The notes under the pieces are model-generated. The model ran no database searches and had not been told where the DNA came from. It saw only the letters and a program-made list of their open reading frames with translations. From CAZEPT01 sp964514225 (GTDB lineage: Bacteria > Patescibacteriota > Minisyncoccia > Phycocordibacterales > UBA9973), in NCBI GenBank assembly GCA_964514225.1, contig CAZEPT010000008.1:1-18258 (forward strand): a stretch of DNA of 18,258 nt, written 5' to 3'. Of this stretch, positions 1 through 6,530 are shown piece by piece. A program made the position numbers and the translations under genes. How positions within the stretch are numbered: position 1 is the first letter of the stretch; each line of letters begins with the position of its first letter.

Positions 1-700
1 CTTGAGCATAATCACGACAGCGCTTCAAAAAATAGTTTGCGGTACGAGGAGTAAACCGTGCACGGCGAGCTATTTCATCGAGACCATCTTCGTCCACAAT
101 AATATCTAAAATTTTTGCTGAACGCTTAACGATTTCTTTTATTTCATCGTGAGAATAAAATTCAAGCCGGTGTACCCCTCCAGAGAACCGTGAGCGCAGT
201 GGTGACGAGAGAAGGGAAATACGAGTCGTTGCCGCAATAAGCGTAAACGGTGGCAGGTCAAGCTGAATAGAGCGTGCTGACGGGCCTTTCCCGATGATGA
301 TATCGATCACACCTGACTCCATCGCCGGATAGAGCACTTCTTCTACCATTTTGTTGAGCCGATGGACTTCATCAATAAAAAGAATATCCCCCGGTGATAG
401 GTTGGTGAGAATTGATGCCAAGTCCCCCACTTTTTCAATAGCCGGACCTGACGTCACACGGATCTGTCGCCCTGTTTCTTTTGCGATCAAATGGGCTAAG
501 GTAGTTTTGCCAAGCCCAGGCGGACCATAAAAGAGAATATGCTCAGCCGGATGATTTCGTTCTTGTGCTGCTTGGAGCAAGATCTTAATATTTTCCTTGA
601 TGTTAGTCTGACCGATATACTCGTCAAAAGAACTCGGTCGCAAAGTAACGTCGAGCCGAGTATCTGTCGCAAAAGTTTTTCCATCAAGGTTTTCTTCCAT
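1..700 (-). CDS. ruvB: Holliday junction branch migration ATPase RuvB (3' end outside window)
   Basis: RuvB is the AAA+ motor that, with RuvA, drives Holliday junction branch migration before RuvC cuts. The first 233 residues are present, out of a usual total near 340. Visible are Walker A GPPGLGKTT (59-67), Walker B LFIDEVHRL (107-115), the family stretch IGKGPSARSI (136-145), sensor 1 ATTR (157-160), the arginine-finger region SPLRSRF (166-172) and the sensor 2 region TPRTANYFLKR (218-228). The C-terminal winged-helix domain lies beyond position 1. The ATG at 698-700 is chosen because a TATACT hexamer ends 6 nt upstream (707-712) and the N-terminus matches the family. There is no Shine-Dalgarno sequence. 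ruvC lies 2.4 kb away on the other strand, and ruvA is not in the window. Confidence 0.97.
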   Translation of the reverse strand, partial: MEENLDGKTFATDTRLDVTLRPSSFDEYIGQTNIKENIKILLQAAQERNHPAEHILFYGPPGLGKTTLAHLIAKETGRQIRVTSGPAIEKVGDLASILTNLSPGDILFIDEVHRLNKMVEEVLYPAMESGVIDIIIGKGPSARSIQLDLPPFTLIAATTRISLLSSPLRSRFSGGVHRLEFYSHDEIKEIVKRSAKILDIIVDEDGLDEIARRARFTPRTANYFLKRCRDYAQ

Positions 701-706
701 ACTGTC

Positions 707-712
707 AGTATA
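707..712 (-). promoter_or_regulatory. -10 element of ruvB, predicted leaderless transcript
   Basis: On the minus strand TATACT is followed by GACAGT and then the ruvB ATG. A start point about 7 nt after the hexamer would fall on or next to the A of ATG. A weak -35-like TTCACC lies 17 nt further upstream. The same spacing recurs at many genes in this window. Confidence 0.6.
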
Positions 713-744
713 CAGTATTTAGAACACAGGGTGAAATATAAAAG

Positions 745-779
745 AAATAGCGCACCAGACAAAATCTAGCGCGCTATTT
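745..779 (-). terminator. Intrinsic terminator after the 208-aa gene
   Basis: A perfect 9-bp inverted repeat, AAATAGCGC (745-753) and GCGCTATTT (771-779), encloses a 17-nt loop. On the minus strand it is followed by the U-rich TTTCTTTTATATTT. It lies just past the stop of the gene at 794-1420 and before the ruvB promoter. The U tract is interrupted, so efficiency is uncertain. On the plus strand the stem also runs into T-rich sequence. Confidence 0.6.
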
Positions 780-793
780 TTAATTTAATGGAT

Positions 794-1420
794 TTAATAT
801 CTAAAGACAAATTTAGATAATTTTCCAAATTTGTTTGGCCCAAATTTTGCTTTAATAAGCATAGATGAAAGAACTAGATGACCTCCATTATTGGAAAGTT
901 CAAAAATTTGATCATCAATAATGTCCATTCCAACAAGAACATGTTCATCATAACGCTCCTGTACTGGTTGTTCAGTAAATTCAGCACGCAAAGATAATGC
1001 ATCAAATGAACTACATTTTTTTAACCCAATTTTTTGGGCCTTTTTAACAATATCTTGGTAGATTATTTCATCATGTTCAGAAAACCCTAAGTCCATGATG
1101 GTAAAAAGTCCAAAATTAACGACATGACCCCCGAAGTCTTTAAACTTAAGCTTCTCTAAAATAGCTTGTGATCTACCATATGTTTCAACAGCAAGACTCT
1201 TGTAAGCATTTTTAACCATTTCTGGAGACTTGTATGTACCCACTTCAATGGTTTTCCAATACACAGTTGTCGGAAAAGATTTCCATTCCGGTTTCTCCTT
1301 ACGAAGAAATTGTTTTAAAGCTTCTAGCCAAATGTATCCATCCTTCCCGGACAGATTGTCTTTGAGATTTTTCAACAGTCCAAGTGCTTCATGGAGTGCT
1401 GTTTTTTTTGTTAAAAACAT
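794..1420 (-). CDS. Hypothetical protein, 208 aa
   Basis: I do not recognise a characterised family. The ORF is complete and closed. It has a lysine-rich helical N-terminal half and a C-terminal half of mixed strands and helices, including FSEHDEIIYQDIVKKAQKIGL. There is no signal peptide, transmembrane segment or catalytic signature, so it is probably cytoplasmic. It ends in a short aromatic-basic tail (KFVFRY). The general look resembles uncharacterised proteins of Parcubacteria, which is an impression from memory, not a match. The ATG at 1418-1420 lacks a Shine-Dalgarno sequence and, unlike most genes here, is not next to a -10 element. A consensus promoter about 115 nt upstream gives it a long leader with a large inverted repeat. 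A hairpin terminator follows, so it appears to be a single-gene unit. Confidence 0.75.
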   Translation of the reverse strand: MFLTKKTALHEALGLLKNLKDNLSGKDGYIWLEALKQFLRKEKPEWKSFPTTVYWKTIEVGTYKSPEMVKNAYKSLAVETYGRSQAILEKLKFKDFGGHVVNFGLFTIMDLGFSEHDEIIYQDIVKKAQKIGLKKCSSFDALSLRAEFTEQPVQERYDEHVLVGMDIIDDQIFELSNNGGHLVLSSMLIKAKFGPNKFGKLSKFVFRY

Positions 1421-1469
1421 TTTTTTAAGTTTTAAAAGTTAATACTAGAGGGCCGCTTCATTGCAGTCA

Positions 1470-1507
1470 TAGCCAGAAAATATCAAGATCTTGATACCTT
1501 TTGGCTA
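1470..1507. repeat. Large inverted repeat in the leader of the 208-aa gene
   Basis: The arms 1470-1488 and 1489-1507 pair at 16 of 19 positions without a loop. The centre, TATCAAGATCTTGATA (1481-1496), is a perfect 16-bp palindrome. It lies between the promoter at 1534-1561 and the start codon at 1420, so it would be transcribed. It could be an operator for a dimeric repressor, an attenuator hairpin or an RNA-stability element. No good U tract follows it on the minus strand. Confidence 0.7.
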
Positions 1508-1533
1508 AAACTGAACAAAAACCCATTTTTTGT

Positions 1534-1561
1534 ATCATAGCATTTTATATAAAAATGTCAA
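1534..1561 (-). promoter_or_regulatory. Consensus sigma-70-type promoter for the 208-aa gene
   Basis: On the minus strand a perfect TTGACA (1556-1561) is separated by 16 nt from TATGAT (1534-1539). TGC stands directly before the -10, giving an extended -10. It is the closest to consensus in the window. The start point would be near 1527, leaving an untranslated leader of about 105 nt before the ATG at 1420. Confidence 0.75.
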
Positions 1562-1571
1562 GTATATAAAC

Positions 1572-2102
1572 TTAATTTATCAGATTCGTAAACACTTCCT
1601 GCACTTCGTCATTATCTTCAAATTCTTCGAGGATCTTTTCGAGAAGTTCCCCGTCGGCACCTTCCGGAAATTCCATTGTTTCATTTGGAATCCATTCCAT
1701 TCCCTTTTTGGTAAATGCCCAAGTAACAGCACCCACACCGGCAAGTGAACAGCCGTTCTTTGATAGAATCGCACGGACTTCTTGTGCGGCCTTATTTCTA
1801 TTTTCGGTAAGTGCTTCGATGACGAGCTGGACTCCGCCCGGACCGTAGGCTTCGTAGGTAATACTTTCAAGATTATCTTTTTCTTCAGTCGCTTTTTTGA
1901 TAGCGCGCTCAATGTTGTCTACTGGCATTTCTACCTCCTTGGCTTTTTCTATGGCACGCTTGAGTCCCGCTGCATCCCTGTTTCCATTTGAAGCCCGAGC
2001 TTCAGTCATAATGAGTTTAACTGCTTTAGTAAAAAGCTTACTCTTTTGGGCACCAGTCTTAGATTTCTTTCCTTCATTTTTGACGAATTTTGAGTGTGAC
2101 AT
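1572..2102 (-). CDS. yebC: YebC/TACO1 family protein, short form
   Basis: YebC/TACO1 proteins are linked to translation (relief of ribosome stalling, translational activation), and some were described as DNA-binding regulators. The N-terminal SHSKFVKNEGKKSK and KLFTK region and the core MPVDNIERAIKKA (59-71), YEAYGPGG (83-90), TENRNKAAQEVR (99-110) and FTKKG (130-134) are clear family signatures. At 176 aa it is much shorter than the usual 235-250. After FTKKG only about 40 residues remain, ending in the family-like DDEVQEVFTN, so most of the third domain is missing although the reading frame is intact. The ATG at 2100-2102 matches the family N-terminus. A TATAAT hexamer lies 9 nt upstream. 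Confidence 0.95.
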   Translation of the reverse strand: MSHSKFVKNEGKKSKTGAQKSKLFTKAVKLIMTEARASNGNRDAAGLKRAIEKAKEVEMPVDNIERAIKKATEEKDNLESITYEAYGPGGVQLVIEALTENRNKAAQEVRAILSKNGCSLAGVGAVTWAFTKKGMEWIPNETMEFPEGADGELLEKILEEFEDNDEVQEVFTNLIN

Positions 2103-2111
2103 ATGAGTTTA

Positions 2112-2117
2112 ATTATA
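2112..2117 (-). promoter_or_regulatory. -10 element of yebC
   Basis: TATAAT on the minus strand lies 9 nt before the yebC ATG, predicting a leader of only about 3 nt. A second candidate, TATACT, is at 2119-2124. No clear -35 is visible. Confidence 0.5.
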
Positions 2118-2144
2118 AAGTATAAATGAAAAATAGAAAATAAA

Positions 2145-2174
2145 AAAACGCTCACCTAGACAGGAAAGCGTTTT
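2145..2174 (-). terminator. Intrinsic terminator after the 212-aa gene
   Basis: AAAACGCT (2145-2152) pairs with AGCGTTTT (2167-2174), with a further CCT/AGG pairing inside the loop. On the minus strand the stem is followed by a run of T and then ATTTTCTATTTTTC, a strong U tract. It sits between the 212-aa gene and the yebC promoter. The stretch 2175-2311 before it is A+T-rich with no other clear feature. Confidence 0.75.
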
Positions 2175-2311
2175 GTAGTTTAAAACAATTAAAAACTACT
2201 ATATGAAAATTAATTAGTACCTAATCCTTAAGTTGATTATAAAACGGTGGGTACTCCAACGTCAATATTGGTATCAGTAAAGAAAAGCATTTTAGTATTT
2301 TCTATCCGTTT

Positions 2312-2950
2312 TCAATATAGTCCTGGAAGATAGCAGTCTGTTCTTGTCTCAAAGAGCATTTCTTTTAAATAGATACTTTTGAAAATCTTTCGCTTGGGAT
2401 ATGTCCTTAAAAGGTATTGAATAGTTTTTTCCTCCTGTTCTTTTATAGAATCACGCATATTTGCGGCCTCGACATTCATTTGTTTTTTAACAAACTCATT
2501 CTGCTTTTGCTTCATAGTGATACGTTCCTCCATTAATGAAATCAAGTCGTATTCCATTGACGTATTTTTTTCAAACTTTTTGTTCTTAGTCGTGTATATT
2601 CTTGACAGTGCTTCTATGATCTTACGGCACTCTTGAACCTTACCCAGAAAGGTCATCCATTTTAAAAGAAACTCTGCTGTTTCCGCTTGAATTTCTTTAA
2701 AGACATGTTTTTTAGAATCTATTAACTGTACAGATATATAAAACTTTATAGTATCTGAATATACTCTAATAGGACAGGTTCTTTCTTCTTTATTGGTTGA
2801 AAAAGAGACCCACCCCTCATCATTAAACTCAAGGTATTGGTGTATTTTTGCACGATCAAGGTATTGCCTTGAGTGGATAAATAAGGTCAGCATTTTCTCG
2901 TCTTCTACTGTCAAAGAAACAGTATTGGGTACCATAGTTATTTTTTTCAT
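2312..2950 (-). CDS. Hypothetical protein, 212 aa
   Basis: I do not recognise this protein. It begins MKKITMVPNTVSLTVEDEK and has a mixed first half. Residues from about 95 to 180 are rich in K, E, Q, M and L in a long predicted helix (for example SLMEERITMKQKQNEFVKKQ), probably a coiled coil. The C-terminus carries aromatic and basic residues. No signal peptide or membrane segment is seen. It is visibly richer in A+T than ruvB or tyrS. It has its own promoter and terminator, divergent from ruvC. The ATG at 2948-2950 is the first after the promoter and leaves a leader of about 17 nt without a Shine-Dalgarno sequence. A start at the ATG five codons later cannot be excluded. Confidence 0.7.
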   Translation of the reverse strand: MKKITMVPNTVSLTVEDEKMLTLFIHSRQYLDRAKIHQYLEFNDEGWVSFSTNKEERTCPIRVYSDTIKFYISVQLIDSKKHVFKEIQAETAEFLLKWMTFLGKVQECRKIIEALSRIYTTKNKKFEKNTSMEYDLISLMEERITMKQKQNEFVKKQMNVEAANMRDSIKEQEEKTIQYLLRTYPKRKIFKSIYLKEMLFETRTDCYLPGLY

Positions 2951-2974
2951 TGTATAAGGATTTTGTTTGGTTTG

Positions 2975-3003
2975 AATATAGCAACAAAAAAATAAAGAGT
3001 CAA
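2975..3003 (-). promoter_or_regulatory. Promoter of the 212-aa gene
   Basis: On the minus strand TTGACT (2998-3003) and TATATT (2975-2980) are 17 nt apart, with TGC directly before the -10. The predicted start near 2968 leaves about 17 nt to the ATG at 2950. Confidence 0.65.
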
Positions 3004-3043
3004 TAGTACAGATTTATGAAATTTTACCTCACTAAAGTTTTTT

Positions 3044-3064
3044 CATTTATCATTTATCATTTAT
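3044..3064 (+). repeat. Three tandem CATTTAT heptamers in the ruvC promoter
   Basis: Three perfect copies of CATTTAT run head to tail, and the last overlaps the -10 hexamer TATACT at 3062-3067. They could bind a regulator or change length by slippage, altering the spacing upstream of the -10. Confidence 0.7.
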
Positions 3065-3067
3065 ACT
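3062..3067 (+). promoter_or_regulatory. -10 element of ruvC, predicted leaderless transcript
   Basis: TATACT, then TCCTGT (6 nt), then the ruvC ATG. No Shine-Dalgarno sequence and no good -35 are seen. Confidence 0.6.
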
Positions 3068-3073
3068 TCCTGT

Positions 3074-3550
3074 ATGATTATTCTCTCAATCGATCCGGGT
3101 TTTGAACGCGTCGGAATTGCCGTCATCAAAAAAGAAAAAGGTTCAAAAGAAACACTCATCCACTCTGAGTGTTTCAAGACGAACAAAGATGAAACCTTTG
3201 CTGACCGGCTTGTGTTAATCGCAAATAAGATAGAAGCGATCTGTACACAGTACAAACCAACACTTCTCTCAACAGAGAGTTTGTTTATGGCAACAAACCT
3301 CAAGACCGGCATCCAGGTCGCCCATGCACGTGGTGTCATCATTGCCACCGCTCGCGCGCACGGTCTCGACGTTCATGAGTACACTCCACTTCAGGTCAAA
3401 GTAGCAGTGACTGGGTATGGAAAATCCGACAAAACAGCCGTTATGAAAATGGTTCCAAAAATAATCCATATGGAGGAAATAAAACACTCAGATGATGAGC
3501 TTGATGCCATTGCAATTGGCCTCACGGCAATCGCACATTTGCATCTCTAA
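3074..3550 (+). CDS. ruvC: Crossover junction endodeoxyribonuclease RuvC
   Basis: RuvC cuts Holliday junctions symmetrically as a homodimer and works with the RuvAB branch migration motor. At 158 aa it is of normal family length. The RNase H-fold acidic residues are visible: D7 in SIDPG, E68 in LSTESLF, and D141 and D144 in DDELDAIAIG. The stretch VTGYGKSDKTAVMKMV corresponds to the family's conserved GxGxAxKxQV-like segment. The ATG at 3074 gives the exact family N-terminus and lies 6 nt after TATACT. ruvB is on the opposite strand 2.4 kb away. No promoter is obvious for the small ORFs that follow, so they may share this transcript. Confidence 0.97.
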   Translation: MIILSIDPGFERVGIAVIKKEKGSKETLIHSECFKTNKDETFADRLVLIANKIEAICTQYKPTLLSTESLFMATNLKTGIQVAHARGVIIATARAHGLDVHEYTPLQVKVAVTGYGKSDKTAVMKMVPKIIHMEEIKHSDDELDAIAIGLTAIAHLHL

Positions 3551-3572
3551 AAATTAATAAGGGGTTATCCCC

Positions 3573-3650
3573 ATGAGAGAATCTAAATCCCTCTTAAACC
3601 GCTTGTCAAAGAAGCTTGTATTTGATACAAAAACTATATACAAAAATTAG
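3573..3650 (+). CDS. Possible 25-aa basic small ORF downstream of ruvC
   Basis: This short ORF (MRESKSLLNRL...IYKN) has one of the few good Shine-Dalgarno sequences in the window: AAGGGG at 3559-3564, 8 nt before the ATG. The GGGG can pair with CCCC (3569-3572) in a small hairpin that would mask it. The peptide is rich in K and R. It ends at an amber codon (3648-3650) and lies in the same frame as the acidic ORF that starts 6 nt later. It may be a translated small protein, a leader peptide coupling translation into the next ORF, the former N-terminus of a longer gene cut by a nonsense mutation, or chance. No homology is claimed. Confidence 0.35.
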   Translation: MRESKSLLNRLSKKLVFDTKTIYKN

Positions 3651-3656
3651 TTATTT

Positions 3657-3824
3657 ATGAACGAAGAAGAAGATATTAAAGATGAATTATTGGTTGAGGG
3701 TATACCCCTCGACTTGGACGATGCTTTCGACCTTGATCTCAACGATGAAGGTATGGAGCCTTTTGACGAATACGAAGACGACAACGACGACCCATCATTT
3801 GAAGATACTGATGGCGACTACTAA
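3657..3824 (+). CDS. Very acidic small protein, 55 aa
   Basis: By my count the 55-residue ORF has 26 Asp/Glu and a single Lys, giving a very low predicted isoelectric point. It starts MNEEEDIKDELL and ends DTDGDY. There is no signal peptide or membrane segment, and the protein is probably disordered. It lies downstream of ruvC on the same strand, and its stop codon overlaps a strong terminator, which supports it being a real gene at the end of the ruvC transcript. No Shine-Dalgarno sequence precedes the ATG at 3657. Such composition is known from DNA-mimic proteins and acidic tails, but function here is speculation. Confidence 0.65.
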   Translation: MNEEEDIKDELLVEGIPLDLDDAFDLDLNDEGMEPFDEYEDDNDDPSFEDTDGDY

Positions 3825-3850
3825 AAAACAGCACTCAGTGCTGTTTTTTT
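3823..3850. terminator. Bidirectional terminator between the acidic ORF and the MFS gene
   Basis: AAAAAACAGCAC (3823-3834) and GTGCTGTTTTTT (3838-3849) form a perfect 12-bp stem with a 3-nt loop, flanked by A and T runs that work in both directions. The stop codons of the two convergent genes lie in its edges, so the region is packed as tightly as possible. Confidence 0.9.
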
Positions 3851-5114
3851 ATGAAATTTCTGGAAGCGTCGCTAGGGCAACTTTCTTATTTTTGGTGTAC
3901 ATAAAAAATATCCAACCAATAAAGACAATACCGGAGGCAATAAGAATCGGTGTTGTCGGTGTGAGGAGTGATGCAATAAGCCCGGAGAGAATCGGTGGAA
4001 TCGACTGGGCAAGCGCTGTAATCGAGGCTGAAATACCCATAATCTCACCTTGGGTAGTGCGATCGGTCCGGTTAGAGATAAGTGTTCCTAAGTTTACCAT
4101 CGAGAGTCCTGCTGCAAGTGAGAAGAATGGTGGTATGAGATATAACTGCCAAGACTCTCTCGGAAGAAAGTACATCAGGAGCATAAATGCACAAGCGAAA
4201 AGTGATACTGACAGGATTGCTTCTGGTTTGAATCGCTTAGCCATAAAACGCGTCACCACAGCTTGAGTGAAAACTGACCAAACACCAACGTAACCAAAAA
4301 AATTACCAATCTTGGCTTCATTAAAGCCGAATTTTACGATCAAAAAAACACTAAAGAACGTTGTAAAGAAAGTGAAGCCGGCATTAAATAAAAAACTGAC
4401 ACCAAAAAGATTCTTCAGTCCTGGCAAAGCGAAGCCTCTTCTGATGTTTTCGATTGATTTACTGAAAGATATTTTCTTAATCGTTCGGATAACATGTGTT
4501 TCAGGTAAGAATGTCCAAATGGAGAGCACGTTACAAACTGCTAAGATTGCAGCAAAGTAAAACGGAGTTGCTGGATTAAACCATGAAACTATAGCAGGGC
4601 TCGAGAGTTTCCCTCCAATATAGGGACCAAAAATAAAACCAAGTCCAAAAGCTGCTCCAATCATACCAAAGTTGCGAGCTCTATTCTCCGGTGTCGTAAT
4701 GTCAGCGATCGTTGCTTGAGCAACGGCAATATTCCCTCCTGTCATTCCATCGAAGAATCGTGAGAAAAAGAGGAGTGGAATATTTTTTGTAATAATACCG
4801 ATAGCAAAAAGAACATACGAAATAGAGGTTCCTAATATAGAGATAATAAGAATCGGTTTTCGTCCATACCGATCTGAGAGCTGACCAAGTATTGGGGTTG
4901 AGAAAAACTGCCCGATCGGATACACGGCAATCAAAAAACCAAGAAGAATTAAACCAGACTCAAGTGTCGCAGTGGGTGGGAGTAAAAAAAACGGACTTGT
5001 TGGATCAGTTACTAAAAGCGGAATAACGGGAATAAGGATTCCATAGCCAAGAAGATCTAAAAAGACAGTAAAGAATATTATTTTAGTAATTTTCGACATC
5101 CGAGATTTTTCCAT
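3849..5114 (-). CDS. MFS drug:H+ antiporter, TetA-like (DHA1)
   Basis: This is a 421-aa inner-membrane protein with about 12 hydrophobic segments, the usual length for DHA1 exporters. TM1 has the TetA-like DLLGYGILIPVIPLL (20-34). Motif A, GQLSDRYGRKP (77-87), lies in the TM2-TM3 loop. FFDGMTGGNIAVAQATIADIT matches the TetA-type segment, and GMIGAAFGLGFIFGPYIGG is the antiporter motif C. It probably exports a small molecule by proton exchange, but the substrate cannot be read from sequence. The gene begins 7 nt after the tyrS stop with no own promoter, so it is co-transcribed with tyrS. ATG 5112-5114 lacks a Shine-Dalgarno sequence, and the second Met (residue 6) is an alternative start. The TM1-TM2 loop (about 35-52) is rather long and proline-rich. 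Confidence 0.9.
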   Translation of the reverse strand: MEKSRMSKITKIIFFTVFLDLLGYGILIPVIPLLVTDPTSPFFLLPPTATLESGLILLGFLIAVYPIGQFFSTPILGQLSDRYGRKPILIISILGTSISYVLFAIGIITKNIPLLFFSRFFDGMTGGNIAVAQATIADITTPENRARNFGMIGAAFGLGFIFGPYIGGKLSSPAIVSWFNPATPFYFAAILAVCNVLSIWTFLPETHVIRTIKKISFSKSIENIRRGFALPGLKNLFGVSFLFNAGFTFFTTFFSVFLIVKFGFNEAKIGNFFGYVGVWSVFTQAVVTRFMAKRFKPEAILSVSLFACAFMLLMYFLPRESWQLYLIPPFFSLAAGLSMVNLGTLISNRTDRTTQGEIMGISASITALAQSIPPILSGLIASLLTPTTPILIASGIVFIGWIFFMYTKNKKVALATLPEIS

Positions 5115-5121
5115 AGAGAGG

Positions 5122-6483
5122 TTAGATCACCTTAAAGAATTTTTGTTTCCCTATTTTAATGACAGTACCCTTCTCTGGAATATAGGCCGGATCTTCTATC
5201 CGAACGCCAGTTGTCAGATTGTGGACACCACCCCCTTCAAGTACTCGGCGATATTCACTCTTTGATGAAAGGATCTTCTCGTCGACAACCAAATCAACGA
5301 GTGTTCCTGTAAGTGCATACTCAGGCAAGTCCTCTGGAATTTCTTTTTTCTCAAACTTCGAAACCCACTCTTGTTCAGCACTCTCTGACTTTGCTTCACC
5401 ATGATAGAGCGCGACAATCTGACGAGCAAGCTCCATCTTTAAATCCTTCGGATTAATTTTCCCACCTGCTATTTCTTTTTCAATTTCAGTCACCCGGTCC
5501 ATCGGAGTAAAGGTGCAGAGTTCGAAGTAGTGCGCAATAGATTCATCTGGGATAGACAAAATTTTCCCGTACATATCAGCTGGTTCATCAATAATAGAAA
5601 TATAGTTATTAAGACTCTTAGACATCTTTTCTTTCCCATCAGTGCCCACTAAGAGTTTGAATGAGAGCACTGCCTGAGGAACTCTCTTGTTCATCTCCAT
5701 AACTTCTCGCCCAACAAGCATATTGAAGTGTTGATCGGTTCCGCCGACTTCCATATCGCACGTTCCGTAAATAGTAGAAAGAACGTTCGAGTCAATCCCT
5801 TGAATCACCGGATAGAGAAGCTCGTGCATAAATATTGGTTCGCCCCCTTTGAGTCTATTTTGAAACATATCACGCTCAATGAGCCGTCCAAAAGTCATCT
5901 TACTTAAGACTGAAAGAATATTAATAAACGTATAGTTATTGATGTTGCCTTTCTGCATGCGCGTGCGGACCCAGTATTCTGCTTTATTTATAATATGTCC
6001 ACTCGGAAGTGGTGGGGTTGAAGTGACTTCAGTACCAATAGTGATATTGATCACTCTATTATTTGGAGCAATAATATCATTTACTGAAACATACCAATCC
6101 GAATTTCTGATCCATGAGAATACTTTCGGGTCAGTTAATAATATCTTTCCAACCTGATCAAGGTACGTTTTCATGTTTTTCTCTACTTCGATTTGGTCGA
6201 TTTCTGGTCGAACTTTACTTTTTCCTGTTGGATCACCGATCTGAGCCGTAAAATCACCAATCAAAAAAACAACCTTACATCCAAGGTCTTGGAGCTGACG
6301 AAGTTTTCGGAGGACTACAGCATGTCCAAGATGAATATCAGGCCTTGTTGGGTCCACGCCGAACTTGATAATGATTTTTTCTGGACTTTCCTCAAGTTTC
6401 TTTTTGAAGCTTCCATCTGGATCGATAAACTCTCCGACTGCGCGAGTGAGAATATCTTCTCTCTTTTTTTCAGTATCTATCAT
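5122..6483 (-). CDS. tyrS: Tyrosyl-tRNA synthetase
   Basis: It charges tRNA-Tyr with tyrosine in the cytoplasm (class I synthetase). The HIGH-type motif is HLGH (51-54), in KFGVDPTRPDIHLGHAVVLR (40-59). GGTDQHFN (247-254) is the family binding segment, and KMSKS (286-290) is the second class I signature. A C-terminal S4-like RNA-binding domain ends in GTVIKIGKQKFF. The start is set at ATG 6481-6483 (MIDTEKK), giving 453 aa, because an extended -10 (TGGTATTAT) covers the upstream in-frame ATG at 6493-6495, and longer forms extend past the divergent promoter. Between NSDWY (127-131) and the conserved segment near 190 there are about 45-50 residues more than in typical bacterial TyrS. The MFS gene follows in the same unit. 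Confidence 0.96.
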   Translation of the reverse strand: MIDTEKKREDILTRAVGEFIDPDGSFKKKLEESPEKIIIKFGVDPTRPDIHLGHAVVLRKLRQLQDLGCKVVFLIGDFTAQIGDPTGKSKVRPEIDQIEVEKNMKTYLDQVGKILLTDPKVFSWIRNSDWYVSVNDIIAPNNRVINITIGTEVTSTPPLPSGHIINKAEYWVRTRMQKGNINNYTFINILSVLSKMTFGRLIERDMFQNRLKGGEPIFMHELLYPVIQGIDSNVLSTIYGTCDMEVGGTDQHFNMLVGREVMEMNKRVPQAVLSFKLLVGTDGKEKMSKSLNNYISIIDEPADMYGKILSIPDESIAHYFELCTFTPMDRVTEIEKEIAGGKINPKDLKMELARQIVALYHGEAKSESAEQEWVSKFEKKEIPEDLPEYALTGTLVDLVVDEKILSSKSEYRRVLEGGGVHNLTTGVRIEDPAYIPEKGTVIKIGKQKFFKVI

Positions 6484-6493
6484 AACTGCATCC

Positions 6494-6499
6494 ATAATA
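6494..6499 (-). promoter_or_regulatory. Extended -10 of tyrS
   Basis: On the minus strand TATTAT is preceded by TGG (TGn extended -10) and lies 10 nt before ATG 6483, predicting a leader of about 4 nt. Together with the plus-strand promoter at 6526-6536 it forms an inverted repeat with one mismatch in 11 positions. Confidence 0.55.
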
Positions 6500-6530
6500 C
6501 CATAATTCTTAAAAAAAATTGAGAGTATGG

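Noticed and set aside
701..716. LexA-type SOS box before ruvB
   Set aside because: CTGT and ACAG occur, but 6 nt apart instead of 8 as in the E. coli box; the bases are explained by the -10 element.
3682..4266. Plus-strand open frame across the terminator and opposite the MFS gene
   Set aside because: It runs through the bidirectional terminator and mirrors MFS codons; the acidic ORF and the MFS gene explain the region.
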